Part shown: piece by piece, positions 31,721-39,609 of the stretch
Layout of the letters: every line of letters begins with the position of its first letter
Position numbering within the stretch: the stretch's first letter is position 1
NCBI RefSeq assembly: GCF_905397435.1
Contig: NZ_CAJPVI010000067.1
Coordinates: forward strand, 1-43,984
Source of the DNA: Cupriavidus numazuensis
GTDB lineage: Bacteria > Pseudomonadota > Gammaproteobacteria > Burkholderiales > Burkholderiaceae
Direction: 5' to 3'
Length of the DNA stretch: 43,984 nt
The notes under the pieces: generated by a model
The model's input: the letters and a program-made list of their open reading frames with translations, nothing else
Database searches by the model: none
Told to the model about the DNA's origin: nothing
Program-made: the position numbers and the translations under genes

Positions 31721-32233
31721 ATGCCCCCTACCGATTTCACCACCATGCCCTGCCCGGTGGCCCGCTCGATGGCGGTGCTCGGGGAGCGCTGGGCCATTCT
31801 TGTGATGCGCGAAGCCTTCTACGGCAGCACGCGCTTCGACGAGTTCGAGAAGAACCTGGGCATCGCGCCCAACATCCTGAGCGCGCGGCTGAAAACGCTG
31901 GTGACGCACGAGTTGCTCGCGCGTGTCACGCCGGAAGGCGGGGGCCGCCACGTCTACCAGCTCACGGAAAAAGGGCGCGACTTCTTCCCGGCCTATGTGG
32001 CGCTCAAAGCCTGGGCGGACCGCTGGATGACCGATGAAAAGGGTCCGCTGACGGTGCTGCAGGACAAGCGCAGCGGTGCGGAAATCGCCACCCCGGCGCT
32101 GATGCGCGCCGACGGCAGCGCCATCACGCTGGATGATGTGCGCGTGTTGCCCGGCCCCGGCGCGGGCCGTTTCCTGCGGCGGCGCTTCGGCGAAGCGGCG
32201 TCCGAACAGGAACAGGAGGACGACCATGCCTGA
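31721..32233 (+). CDS. HxlR-family winged-helix regulator
   Basis: The 170-residue protein has the HxlR domain at about 8-105: MPCPVARSMAVLGERWAILV, then MREAFYGSTRFDEFEKNLGI, APNILSARLKTL and GRHVYQLTEKGRDFFP. Cys11 sits where several redox- or electrophile-sensing HxlR proteins (HypR, QorR) carry their reactive Cys. A C-terminal extension of about 60 residues (after WADRWM) is common in the longer subgroup. CGGAGACCT precedes the ATG. It overlaps the MATE exporter gene by 8 bases and likely represses both genes. Confidence 0.88.
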   Translation: MPPTDFTTMPCPVARSMAVLGERWAILVMREAFYGSTRFDEFEKNLGIAPNILSARLKTLVTHELLARVTPEGGGRHVYQLTEKGRDFFPAYVALKAWADRWMTDEKGPLTVLQDKRSGAEIATPALMRADGSAITLDDVRVLPGPGAGRFLRRRFGEAASEQEQEDDHA

Positions 32234-33596
32234 GACGTCCGCCATGACTGTAGCCAGTACCGCTGCAACCACCAGCACGGCGCCCGTGCCCGCCACCGAA
32301 CTGGCGCGGCGCATCGGCAGCCTGGCCGGCCCCACCGCCGTCATCGCCTTGCTGCAGTCCTGCGCGCAACTCGTGGAAACGTGGCTTGCGGCGCGCCAGG
32401 GCACGGCGGCGCTGGCCGGCTGGGCCGTGGTGCTGCCGTTTGCGTTGCTGCTGCAGCAGATGTCCACGGGCGCAATGGGCGGCGGCGTGGTGTCGGCCAT
32501 CGCCCGCGCGCTGGGCGCCAACAAGCGTGAAGAGGCCTCGTCGCTCGTGCTGCACGCCCTGATCATTGCGGTAACCGCCGGCCTCGCATTCGCCATCGTG
32601 CTCGCGGGCTTCCCGCGCGGCGTGCTCGGCGCAGTGGCTGGCGTCACCGCGGCCGAGGCGGCGGCGACCTATGCGATCTGGCTGTTCGGCGCGGGCGCCG
32701 TGCCGGCCTGGCTGGCCAATACGCTCGCTTCCGTGCTGCGCGGGGGCGGCCGCCACGCACTGGCCGCGCGCGTGCTGGCGTTGATGTGGGTAGCCTTCCC
32801 GCTGCTGGCGTGGCTGCTGGCCGAGCCCGCGGGCATGGGCCTGGCCGGCATCGGCGCGGCGCTCGCGGCGGTGTCGTGGGCGGCGGCGCTGGGCATGGCG
32901 ATCGTGGTCATGCGTGGCGGTGCGGGCTTCGTGCCGGTGCTACGCATGCGCCCGTCGCGCGCCTTGTTCGTGCGCATCCTGTCGGTCGGGCTGGTGGCCT
33001 GCGCGCTCGCTTCGGTCGCCAACCTGACCACCATCCTCGTCACCGCGCAGCTGCGTCACCATGGCACGGCGGCGGTAGCCGCTTACGGGATCTCGGCGCG
33101 GCTGGAATTCCTGATGATCCCGCTCGCATTCGGCGTGGGCTCCGCGCTGACAGCGCTGGTGGGCCGCGCGGTGGGCGCCGGCGACTGGCATACGGCGCGA
33201 CGCACGGCGTGGGTCGGTGCGCTGCTGGCGCTGCTGATTGCCGGACTGGCCGGCGCGGCAGTCGGCATGATGCCGCACCGGTTCGCCGGACTGTTCACGC
33301 AGGACACGCAGGTCGCGGCCATTGCCGCGCGGGCGCTGTCGTGGGTCGGTCCGGCGTTTGGCGGCTTCGGGCTTGGCATGGCGCTGTACTTCGCGTCGAT
33401 GGGCGCGGGCCGCATGCGCTGGCCGATCGCGGCCGGCCTGTGCCGGATCGGCCTGGCGGCCGGCGGCGGCTGGCTGCTGGCCAATGTCGCCGGCATGGGA
33501 CTGGACGGGCATTTCCTCGGCGTGGCGATGGGGATCACCGCCTACGGCCTGGTCACGGCGCTGGGCGTGCGCGAGGGAGAGTGGTCAGCGCGCTAG
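32226..33596 (+). CDS. MATE-family multidrug efflux transporter
   Basis: The 456-residue protein has about twelve spans in two MatE repeats. Repeat 1 includes AGPTAVIALLQSCAQLVETW; repeat 2 includes YGISARLEFLMIPLAFGVGSALTALVGRAVGAGD, the conserved MATE signature, split here only by ordinary residues. MATE proteins export drugs or metabolites using Na+ or H+ gradients. AGGAGG precedes the ATG at 32226; the frame is open to 32133 inside HxlR but that is not the start. It overlaps HxlR by 8 bases and ends in a 12-base tail overlap with the convergent outer-membrane efflux gene. Confidence 0.88.
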   Translation: MPETSAMTVASTAATTSTAPVPATELARRIGSLAGPTAVIALLQSCAQLVETWLAARQGTAALAGWAVVLPFALLLQQMSTGAMGGGVVSAIARALGANKREEASSLVLHALIIAVTAGLAFAIVLAGFPRGVLGAVAGVTAAEAAATYAIWLFGAGAVPAWLANTLASVLRGGGRHALAARVLALMWVAFPLLAWLLAEPAGMGLAGIGAALAAVSWAAALGMAIVVMRGGAGFVPVLRMRPSRALFVRILSVGLVACALASVANLTTILVTAQLRHHGTAAVAAYGISARLEFLMIPLAFGVGSALTALVGRAVGAGDWHTARRTAWVGALLALLIAGLAGAAVGMMPHRFAGLFTQDTQVAAIAARALSWVGPAFGGFGLGMALYFASMGAGRMRWPIAAGLCRIGLAAGGGWLLANVAGMGLDGHFLGVAMGITAYGLVTALGVREGEWSAR

Positions 33597-35033
33597 CACC
33601 GGTGCATCGCCCTGCATGCCGGCGCCCTTCACCGCATCGGGCACCGACGGCCAGCCGCCACCAAGCGACTTGTACAGCGCCGCGGTGCCGTTCAGCACGT
33701 CGACCTGCCCCTGGATGGCCGCCAGCTGCGCGTCGAACAGCTTCTCGCGCGCGTTGGTGACTTCGAGGTAGCTCGAATAGCCGCCCTCATATCTTGCATA
33801 GGCCTGGTCGGCATAGATGGTCAGGCTCTTTTCCTGCTGGCGCAGGCTGCCCAGGCGGTTGCGCGTCTCGACACCATTGGCCAGCGCGCTGTTCACATCG
33901 GCCAGGGCCGCCAGCACCGTGCCCTGGTAGGCCAGCATGGCCTCGGTGCGCTGTGCCGACGCGGTCTGCACCTGCCCGCGGATCGCACCGCCCTGGAAGA
34001 TCGGCTGGGTCAGTCCGGCACCAAACCCCCACACTCGCGATGCGCTGTCCCACAACCCGGCCGGTGACGCGGCGACCGCGCCAAACAAGCCGCTCAGGTT
34101 GACGGCCGGCAGGTAGAGCGCCTGGGCCGCGCCCAGTTGCGCGTTGGCCGCGACCGCGGCCTGCTCGGCCTGCAGTACGTCCGGCCGGCGCGATAGCAGC
34201 ATCGCCGGCAGGTCGGCGCCTACCGCCGGCGCCTGCAGCGCATAGATATCCTTGCCTCGCTCGATCGGTCCCGGCTGGCGTCCGATCAGCACCGACAGCG
34301 CATTCTCGGTCTGCGCAATGCCGGTGCGGATCTGCGGAATGGAAGCCTCGGCGACATAGAAATCGTTCTGCGCCTGGGCCAGCTCCATCTCGGAGATGAC
34401 GCCGCCTTCGTAGCGCTGCTTGAAGATATCCAGCCCGCTCGCGCGCGAATCCAGCGTCTGCTTCGCGACCTCGAGCTGCGCATCGAGCCCGCGCAGCGTG
34501 GCATAGCCCTGCACCACCGACGCCGCAAGCGACAGCACGACGCCGCGCCGAGCGTACTCGGCATTCCACAGGCTCGCTTCCGCGGCTTCGGCCTGGCGGC
34601 GGATGCGTCCCCACAGATCGAGTTCCCAGCTCGCATTGGCCAGCAGCTGGTACGAATTGCGCGGCCCGTCGAACGACGCGAACGGCGTGCCGTTGAACGT
34701 GCCCGCGCGCTGACGCGCGGCCGACGCGCTGAGGTTCACCTGCGGGAAGAAGCCCGAGCGCGCGACCATCAGCTGGCCGCGGAACTCGTCGATGCGCGCG
34801 GCGGCGATGCGCACGTCGTAGTTGTGCGCGAGCGCCTCGTCGATCAGCGCGTTGAGCACCGGATCGTTGAACTGGTTCCACCAGTCGCTGTCGGCCGCGA
34901 TGGCGAGCTGGCCGGTGTCCATGCGGTACTGCGCGACATCGGGCGTTTCGGGCCGCTGGTAGTTGGGACCGATCGCACAGCCGCCCAGCGCCGCCATCGC
35001 GCAGGCACCGAACATCCAGGCACGCGCTCTCAT
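33585..35033 (-). CDS. RND-efflux outer membrane channel lipoprotein, OprM/NodT type
   Basis: The 482-residue precursor starts MRARAWMFGACAMAALGGCA with a GGC lipobox and Cys19. IGPNYQRPETP is the standard N terminus of NodT/OprM factors. Two TolC-like repeats follow, with YDVRIAAARIDEFRGQL and long alpha-helical segments (for example NARLGAAQALYLPAVNLSG-like). It forms the trimeric outer-membrane exit duct of the pump. Its ATG overlaps the stop of the pump gene by four bases. Confidence 0.93.
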   Translation of the reverse strand: MRARAWMFGACAMAALGGCAIGPNYQRPETPDVAQYRMDTGQLAIAADSDWWNQFNDPVLNALIDEALAHNYDVRIAAARIDEFRGQLMVARSGFFPQVNLSASAARQRAGTFNGTPFASFDGPRNSYQLLANASWELDLWGRIRRQAEAAEASLWNAEYARRGVVLSLAASVVQGYATLRGLDAQLEVAKQTLDSRASGLDIFKQRYEGGVISEMELAQAQNDFYVAEASIPQIRTGIAQTENALSVLIGRQPGPIERGKDIYALQAPAVGADLPAMLLSRRPDVLQAEQAAVAANAQLGAAQALYLPAVNLSGLFGAVAASPAGLWDSASRVWGFGAGLTQPIFQGGAIRGQVQTASAQRTEAMLAYQGTVLAALADVNSALANGVETRNRLGSLRQQEKSLTIYADQAYARYEGGYSSYLEVTNAREKLFDAQLAAIQGQVDVLNGTAALYKSLGGGWPSVPDAVKGAGMQGDAPVLAR

Positions 35034-38000
35034 GATGGTTCTCCCGCCGGCGGCGTGGCAGGCGGCTGGGTCTCGCCTCCGGCCTTGGCGTCGCCCTTTG
35101 GCTTGCCTTCCGACATCCGTTCCAGCCCCCAGAAGAACATGGGGATGAAGAACAGCGCGATCACCGTGGCGCCGAGCATGCCGCCGATCACGCCCGTGCC
35201 GAGCGATTGCCGGCTTGCCGCCGAAGCGCCGCTGGCAATCGCGAGCGGCACGCAGCCCAGGATGAACGCGAGCGAGGTCATGATGATCGGGCGCAGCCGC
35301 AGCTTGGCCGCATGAATGGCCGCGTCATAGGCGCTGAGGCCTTCCTTCTCGCGCATTTCCACCGCGAACTCGAAGATCAGGATCGCGTTCTTGGCGGCCA
35401 GCGCAATCAGCACCGTCAGGCCGATCTGGAAATAGACGTCGTTGAGCATGCCGCGCATCAGGATGCCCAGCAGCGCGCCGAACAATGCGAACGGCACGGC
35501 GAGCAGCACGCCGATCGGCAGCGACCATTTCTCGTACTGCGCGGCCAGGATCAGGAACACCATCAGCAAGGCGAACGCGAACACATAGACCGCGGTGGAA
35601 CCTGCGGTCTTCTCTTCGTAGGCCTGGCCGCTCCATGCATACGCATAGCCCTGGCCAAGCACTTCCTGCGCCACCTCTTCCATGGCAGCGATGGCCTGCC
35701 CCGAGCTGTAGCCGGGCGCGGCATCGCCAAGGATCTTGGCCGCGGGGAAGTTGTTGAAGCGCGTGACGATATCGGCGCCGGGCACGTATTGCGTGGTGGT
35801 CACGGCCTTGATCGGCACCATGTCGCCGTTGTGGTTGCGCACGTAGACCTTGTCGAGATCTTCCGGCCGCGAACGGAAGTCCGGCTCGGCCTGCAAGATC
35901 ACCTGGAACAGGCGGCTGTTCTTCGGGAACTGGCTCACATAGAGCGAACCGAACATGGTCTGCAGCGCCGAGTACACCTCCTCGACCGGCACGCCCTGCG
36001 TCTCGGACCGCTCGCGGTCCACGTCGACCAGGAGCTGGCGCGAGCGCGAGTTGATGGTGGAGTTCACGCCCGTCAGCTCGGGCCGCTGCCGTGCCTTGGC
36101 CATGAACTCGTGCACCTTGGCTTCGAGCTGCTGATAGGTGCCGTCGCCCGTGCTCTGCAGCCAGAATTCGAAGCCGCCGGTCGTGCCCAGCCCTGGAATC
36201 GAAGGCGGATTGATCGGGATGACCGCGCCGTCCTGATAGCCGAAGAACTCCTTCTTTGCCTTGAGCAGCAGGTCCTCGGCGCTCTCACCGGCGCCGCGGT
36301 CGTGAAAGCCCTTGAGCGTGATGAAGAGCGTGCCGGCGTTGGCCTTGTTCTGCGAGTCGATCAGGCTGTAGCCATCCACGCTCGACACCGACGCGACGCC
36401 TGGCTGGCTGGCGAGCCATGTCTCGGCGCGCTTCGAAACGCTGCCGGTACGGTCCAGGCTGGCGGCATCCGGCATCACCACGGCGCCGAACAAGTAGCCC
36501 TGGTCCTCCACGGGCAGGAACGAGGTCGGGATGCGCATGAACATCAGCACGGTCACCACCACCATCGCGAGGATGATGGCGATCGACATCACCGTGCGCC
36601 GGATGACGAGCTGCAGCGATCGGTCATAGCCCGATATCAGCCGGTCAAATGAATTGTTGAACCACGTGAAGAAGCGGTTCTTCTTGTGCTCGCCCGGCTT
36701 GAGCAGGATGGCCGCTAGCGCCGGCGACAGCGTCAGCGCGACCACGCCGGACAGCACCACCGACACCGCAATGGTCACCGCGAACTGCTTGTAGAGCTGC
36801 CCCGTGATACCCGACAGGAACGCCACCGGGATGAACACCGCGAGCAGCACCAGCACGATGGCAACCACCGGCCCGCTGACCTCGTCCATCGCCTTCTTGG
36901 CCGCTTCCTTCGGCGGCAGCTTGAACTCGGTCATGTTGCGCTCGACGTTCTCGATCACCACGATGGCATCGTCCACGACGATGCCGATCGCCAGCACCAT
37001 GCCGAACAAGGTCAGCATGTTGACCGAGAAGCCGAACGCGCTCATGCCAACAAACGCGCCGATGATCGACACGGGCACGGCCAGGATCGGCACCAGCGTG
37101 GCACGGAAACTCTGCAGGAACAGGAACACGACCAGGATCACGAGGATCACGGCATCGCGCAGCGTATGCACCACCTCATTGATCGACTCGTGCACGAATT
37201 CGGTCGTATCGAGCGCGACCTCATACTCCAGTCCCGGCGGAAAGCTTTTCTTCAGCTCCGCCAGCGTCGACCGCACCTGTTTGGCGACATCCAGCGCGTT
37301 GGCGCCCGGTTGCTGGTAGACGGCCAGCAGCGTCGCGGTCTTGCCCTTGTAGCGGCTGCGCAGTGAATAGTCCTTGGAGCCAAGCTCGGCATGGCCGATA
37401 TCCTTCAGCCGCACCAGCGCCGCGTCGCCGGACTGCGCGCGCAGGATCATGTTGTCGAACTCGGCGGGCTCGGTCATGCGGCCCTTGGTGGCGATCGGGA
37501 ACGTCATCTGCACCGCGCCGTTGGTCGGCGAGGCACCAATGCGCCCGGCCGAGAACTGCTGGTTCTGGTTCGCGACCGCGTTCTTCACGTCCTCGGTGGT
37601 GATGCCCAGCGTCGCCATCCGGTCCGGCCGCAGCCAGATGCGCATGGCGTAGTCCGGACTGCCGAAGATGGATGACTGGTTGGCGCCCGGAATGCGCTTG
37701 AGCGCATCCAGCACATAGATGTTGGCGTAATTGCCGACGAAGGTCTGGTTGTAGCTGTTGTCGGGCGAATAGACGGCAATCACCATCATGAACGCCGACG
37801 AACGCTTCTGTACCGACACGCCTTGCGAAGTCACCGCGTCCGGTAGCGTCGGCAGCGCCAGGTTGACACGGTTCTGCACGTCCACCTGCGCCAGCTCCGG
37901 ATCGGTGCCGATCTCGAAGTAGGTGGTCAGCGTCAGGTCGCCGGTCGAGGAACTCGTCGAGTTCATGTACATCATGCGATCGGCGCCGTTGACCTGCTGC

Positions 38001-38203
38001 TCGATCGGCGCGGCCACGTTCTGCGCCACCACCTCCGCACTGGCGCCCGGGTATCGGGTCGTCACCGTGATCGACGGTGGCGTGATGTCCGGAAACTGGG
38101 CGATCGGCAGCTTGGTCAGGGCGACCAGGCCGCCCACCGTGATGACGATCGAAACGACGGACGCGAAGATCGGCCGGTCAATGAAAAAATGGGCAAGCTT
38201 CAT
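35030..38203 (-). CDS. RND multidrug efflux pump, HAE1 family (AcrB-like)
   Basis: The 1057-residue inner-membrane pump has the AcrB layout: FFIDRPIFASVVSIVI at the N terminus, a periplasmic loop, and span 4 with IGIVVDDAIVVIENVERNM carrying the Asp-Asp proton relay (about residues 405). The second periplasmic loop follows, then span 10 with LIALAAKNAILIFEFAVEMR carrying the relay Lys. Length is close to AcrB (1049). It exports hydrophobic compounds using protons. It overlaps both neighbours by four bases (ATGA), forming an adaptor-pump-channel operon. Substrates cannot be told from sequence. Confidence 0.95.
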   Translation of the reverse strand: MKLAHFFIDRPIFASVVSIVITVGGLVALTKLPIAQFPDITPPSITVTTRYPGASAEVVAQNVAAPIEQQVNGADRMMYMNSTSSSTGDLTLTTYFEIGTDPELAQVDVQNRVNLALPTLPDAVTSQGVSVQKRSSAFMMVIAVYSPDNSYNQTFVGNYANIYVLDALKRIPGANQSSIFGSPDYAMRIWLRPDRMATLGITTEDVKNAVANQNQQFSAGRIGASPTNGAVQMTFPIATKGRMTEPAEFDNMILRAQSGDAALVRLKDIGHAELGSKDYSLRSRYKGKTATLLAVYQQPGANALDVAKQVRSTLAELKKSFPPGLEYEVALDTTEFVHESINEVVHTLRDAVILVILVVFLFLQSFRATLVPILAVPVSIIGAFVGMSAFGFSVNMLTLFGMVLAIGIVVDDAIVVIENVERNMTEFKLPPKEAAKKAMDEVSGPVVAIVLVLLAVFIPVAFLSGITGQLYKQFAVTIAVSVVLSGVVALTLSPALAAILLKPGEHKKNRFFTWFNNSFDRLISGYDRSLQLVIRRTVMSIAIILAMVVVTVLMFMRIPTSFLPVEDQGYLFGAVVMPDAASLDRTGSVSKRAETWLASQPGVASVSSVDGYSLIDSQNKANAGTLFITLKGFHDRGAGESAEDLLLKAKKEFFGYQDGAVIPINPPSIPGLGTTGGFEFWLQSTGDGTYQQLEAKVHEFMAKARQRPELTGVNSTINSRSRQLLVDVDRERSETQGVPVEEVYSALQTMFGSLYVSQFPKNSRLFQVILQAEPDFRSRPEDLDKVYVRNHNGDMVPIKAVTTTQYVPGADIVTRFNNFPAAKILGDAAPGYSSGQAIAAMEEVAQEVLGQGYAYAWSGQAYEEKTAGSTAVYVFAFALLMVFLILAAQYEKWSLPIGVLLAVPFALFGALLGILMRGMLNDVYFQIGLTVLIALAAKNAILIFEFAVEMREKEGLSAYDAAIHAAKLRLRPIIMTSLAFILGCVPLAIASGASAASRQSLGTGVIGGMLGATVIALFFIPMFFWGLERMSEGKPKGDAKAGGETQPPATPPAGEPS

Positions 38204-39399
38204 GGCTTGCCCCCTGCGCTGGCACCAGGCGCGGCGGCCGGTCCGCTCGCTGCCGGCGCTCCGGCAGCCGGCGTGGCGCCCGGCTTCATTTCCACGGGCC
38301 TCACCGGGGCGCCCGGCACCAGCCGCAACGTGCCGGTCACGGCAACACGCTCACCGGCTTTCAGGCCGGAGCGCACCACCCAGTTGTTGCCGGTCCATTC
38401 GCCAGCGTCGATCACGCGCTGCTGCGCCTTGTTGTCGGGCCCCACCACCCATACGGTCTGCCCACGCGGGCCCTGCACGATGGCTTCCTGCGGCACGGCA
38501 ATGGCCTGGGTACGCATGGCGCCGTGCACCTTGACGCGCACGAACTGTCCGGGGCGCAGCACGCCCTCGGGGTTGGCCACCTCGGCACGCACACGGTAGG
38601 TGCCGGTTTCCTGGCTGAACGCGGCATCCGCAAAGGCGATCCTGCCGCGGTTCGGGAATTCCGAGCCGTCCGCCAGCACGATGGCGACCTCGAACTTGTC
38701 CTGCTCCGGATATTTGACCGCACCGGATTCGCGATCGGAACGGATGCGCAACACCTCGTTCTCAGACAGGCTGAAATTCACCCACATCGGGTCGAGCTTG
38801 GCGACGTAGGTCAGCAGGCTGTTGGTCGTGTCGATATAGGAGCCCGGCTGGCGCTTGGCAAAGCTCGACAGGCCCGCCACCGGCGACGTGATGGTCGTGT
38901 AACCGAGGTTGAGCTTGGCGCTGATGACGTTGGCGCGCGCGCCCTCGACCGCCGCGGCGGCCGCCTGTTCCTTGCCGATGGCATCGTCCAGGTCGCGCTG
39001 GCTCAGGGCATTGCGCTCAGCCAGCGGGCGCACGCGCTTCAGGTCGGCGCGCGCCGTGGACAGCCGCGCCTGCTCCTGGCCCAGTTGCGCCTCGGCCGCC
39101 TGCAGCGTCGCTTCGAACGGCTTGCGGTCCATCAGGAACAGGGTCTGGCCTGCCTTGACCAGCGAGCCTTCGGTATAGACCCGCTTGTCGAGGAAGCCGT
39201 TGACCCGAGACCGGATCTCCACTTGCTGCGAGCTTTCGGTCTGGCCGACAAAGTCATAGACCAGGGGCACATCCTTCAGCGCCACGGTCATGACCCCGAC
39301 TTCCGCTGGCGGTGGCGCGACCGCTGCCGGCTTCTCCTTGCTGCAGCCCGCTGCCAGCAAGACCGCAATCAGCCCCGCTGTATTGCGCCAGTTGAGCAT
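38200..39399 (-). CDS. RND efflux periplasmic adaptor (AcrA-like lipoprotein)
   Basis: The 399-residue precursor has a lipoprotein signal (LIAVLLAAGC, then SKEK) and HlyD/AcrA landmarks. These are the lipoyl halves around VEIRSRVNGFLDKRVYTEGS and LGYTTITSPVAGLSSF, the alpha-hairpin between them (about 95-160), and the beta-barrel with PEGVLRPGQFVRVKV. It bridges pump and outer-membrane channel. ATG 39399 is taken; a GTG at 39408 preceded closely by AGGAGG is also possible and would add three residues. First gene of the operon. No TetR or other local repressor gene lies beside it. Confidence 0.93.
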   Translation of the reverse strand: MLNWRNTAGLIAVLLAAGCSKEKPAAVAPPPAEVGVMTVALKDVPLVYDFVGQTESSQQVEIRSRVNGFLDKRVYTEGSLVKAGQTLFLMDRKPFEATLQAAEAQLGQEQARLSTARADLKRVRPLAERNALSQRDLDDAIGKEQAAAAAVEGARANVISAKLNLGYTTITSPVAGLSSFAKRQPGSYIDTTNSLLTYVAKLDPMWVNFSLSENEVLRIRSDRESGAVKYPEQDKFEVAIVLADGSEFPNRGRIAFADAAFSQETGTYRVRAEVANPEGVLRPGQFVRVKVHGAMRTQAIAVPQEAIVQGPRGQTVWVVGPDNKAQQRVIDAGEWTGNNWVVRSGLKAGERVAVTGTLRLVPGAPVRPVEMKPGATPAAGAPAASGPAAAPGASAGGKP

Positions 39400-39480
39400 T
39401 GTCCTCACGTGACCTCCTGTGCCAGCAGCCATGGCCGCCCCGTTCCTGTCGGACAGGCGGATGGAATCCCGCCGCTCCGG

Positions 39481-39520
39481 TGCCTGTTCAGGCAGGTTAC
39501 GGCGCGCCTAATGGCGCGCC
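39481..39520. promoter_or_regulatory. Paired palindromes upstream of the efflux operon
   Basis: TGCCTG-TT-CAGGCA (39481-39494) is a perfect 14-bp palindrome. GGCGCGCC-TAAT-GGCGCGCC (39501-39520) is a perfect hairpin of two identical palindromes. Both lie between the adaptor gene start and the end of the gene behind it (39610), where the operon promoter must be. Candidate repressor sites or a terminator for the upstream minus-strand gene. Confidence 0.4.
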
Positions 39521-39609
39521 AATTCAAACTTTTTGTGGCCGTGTTTACTCATTTCGACGTGTATGCCGATGCGCATTCCGACGGACGGACCTGGCCTTGC
39601 CTGTGCGCC

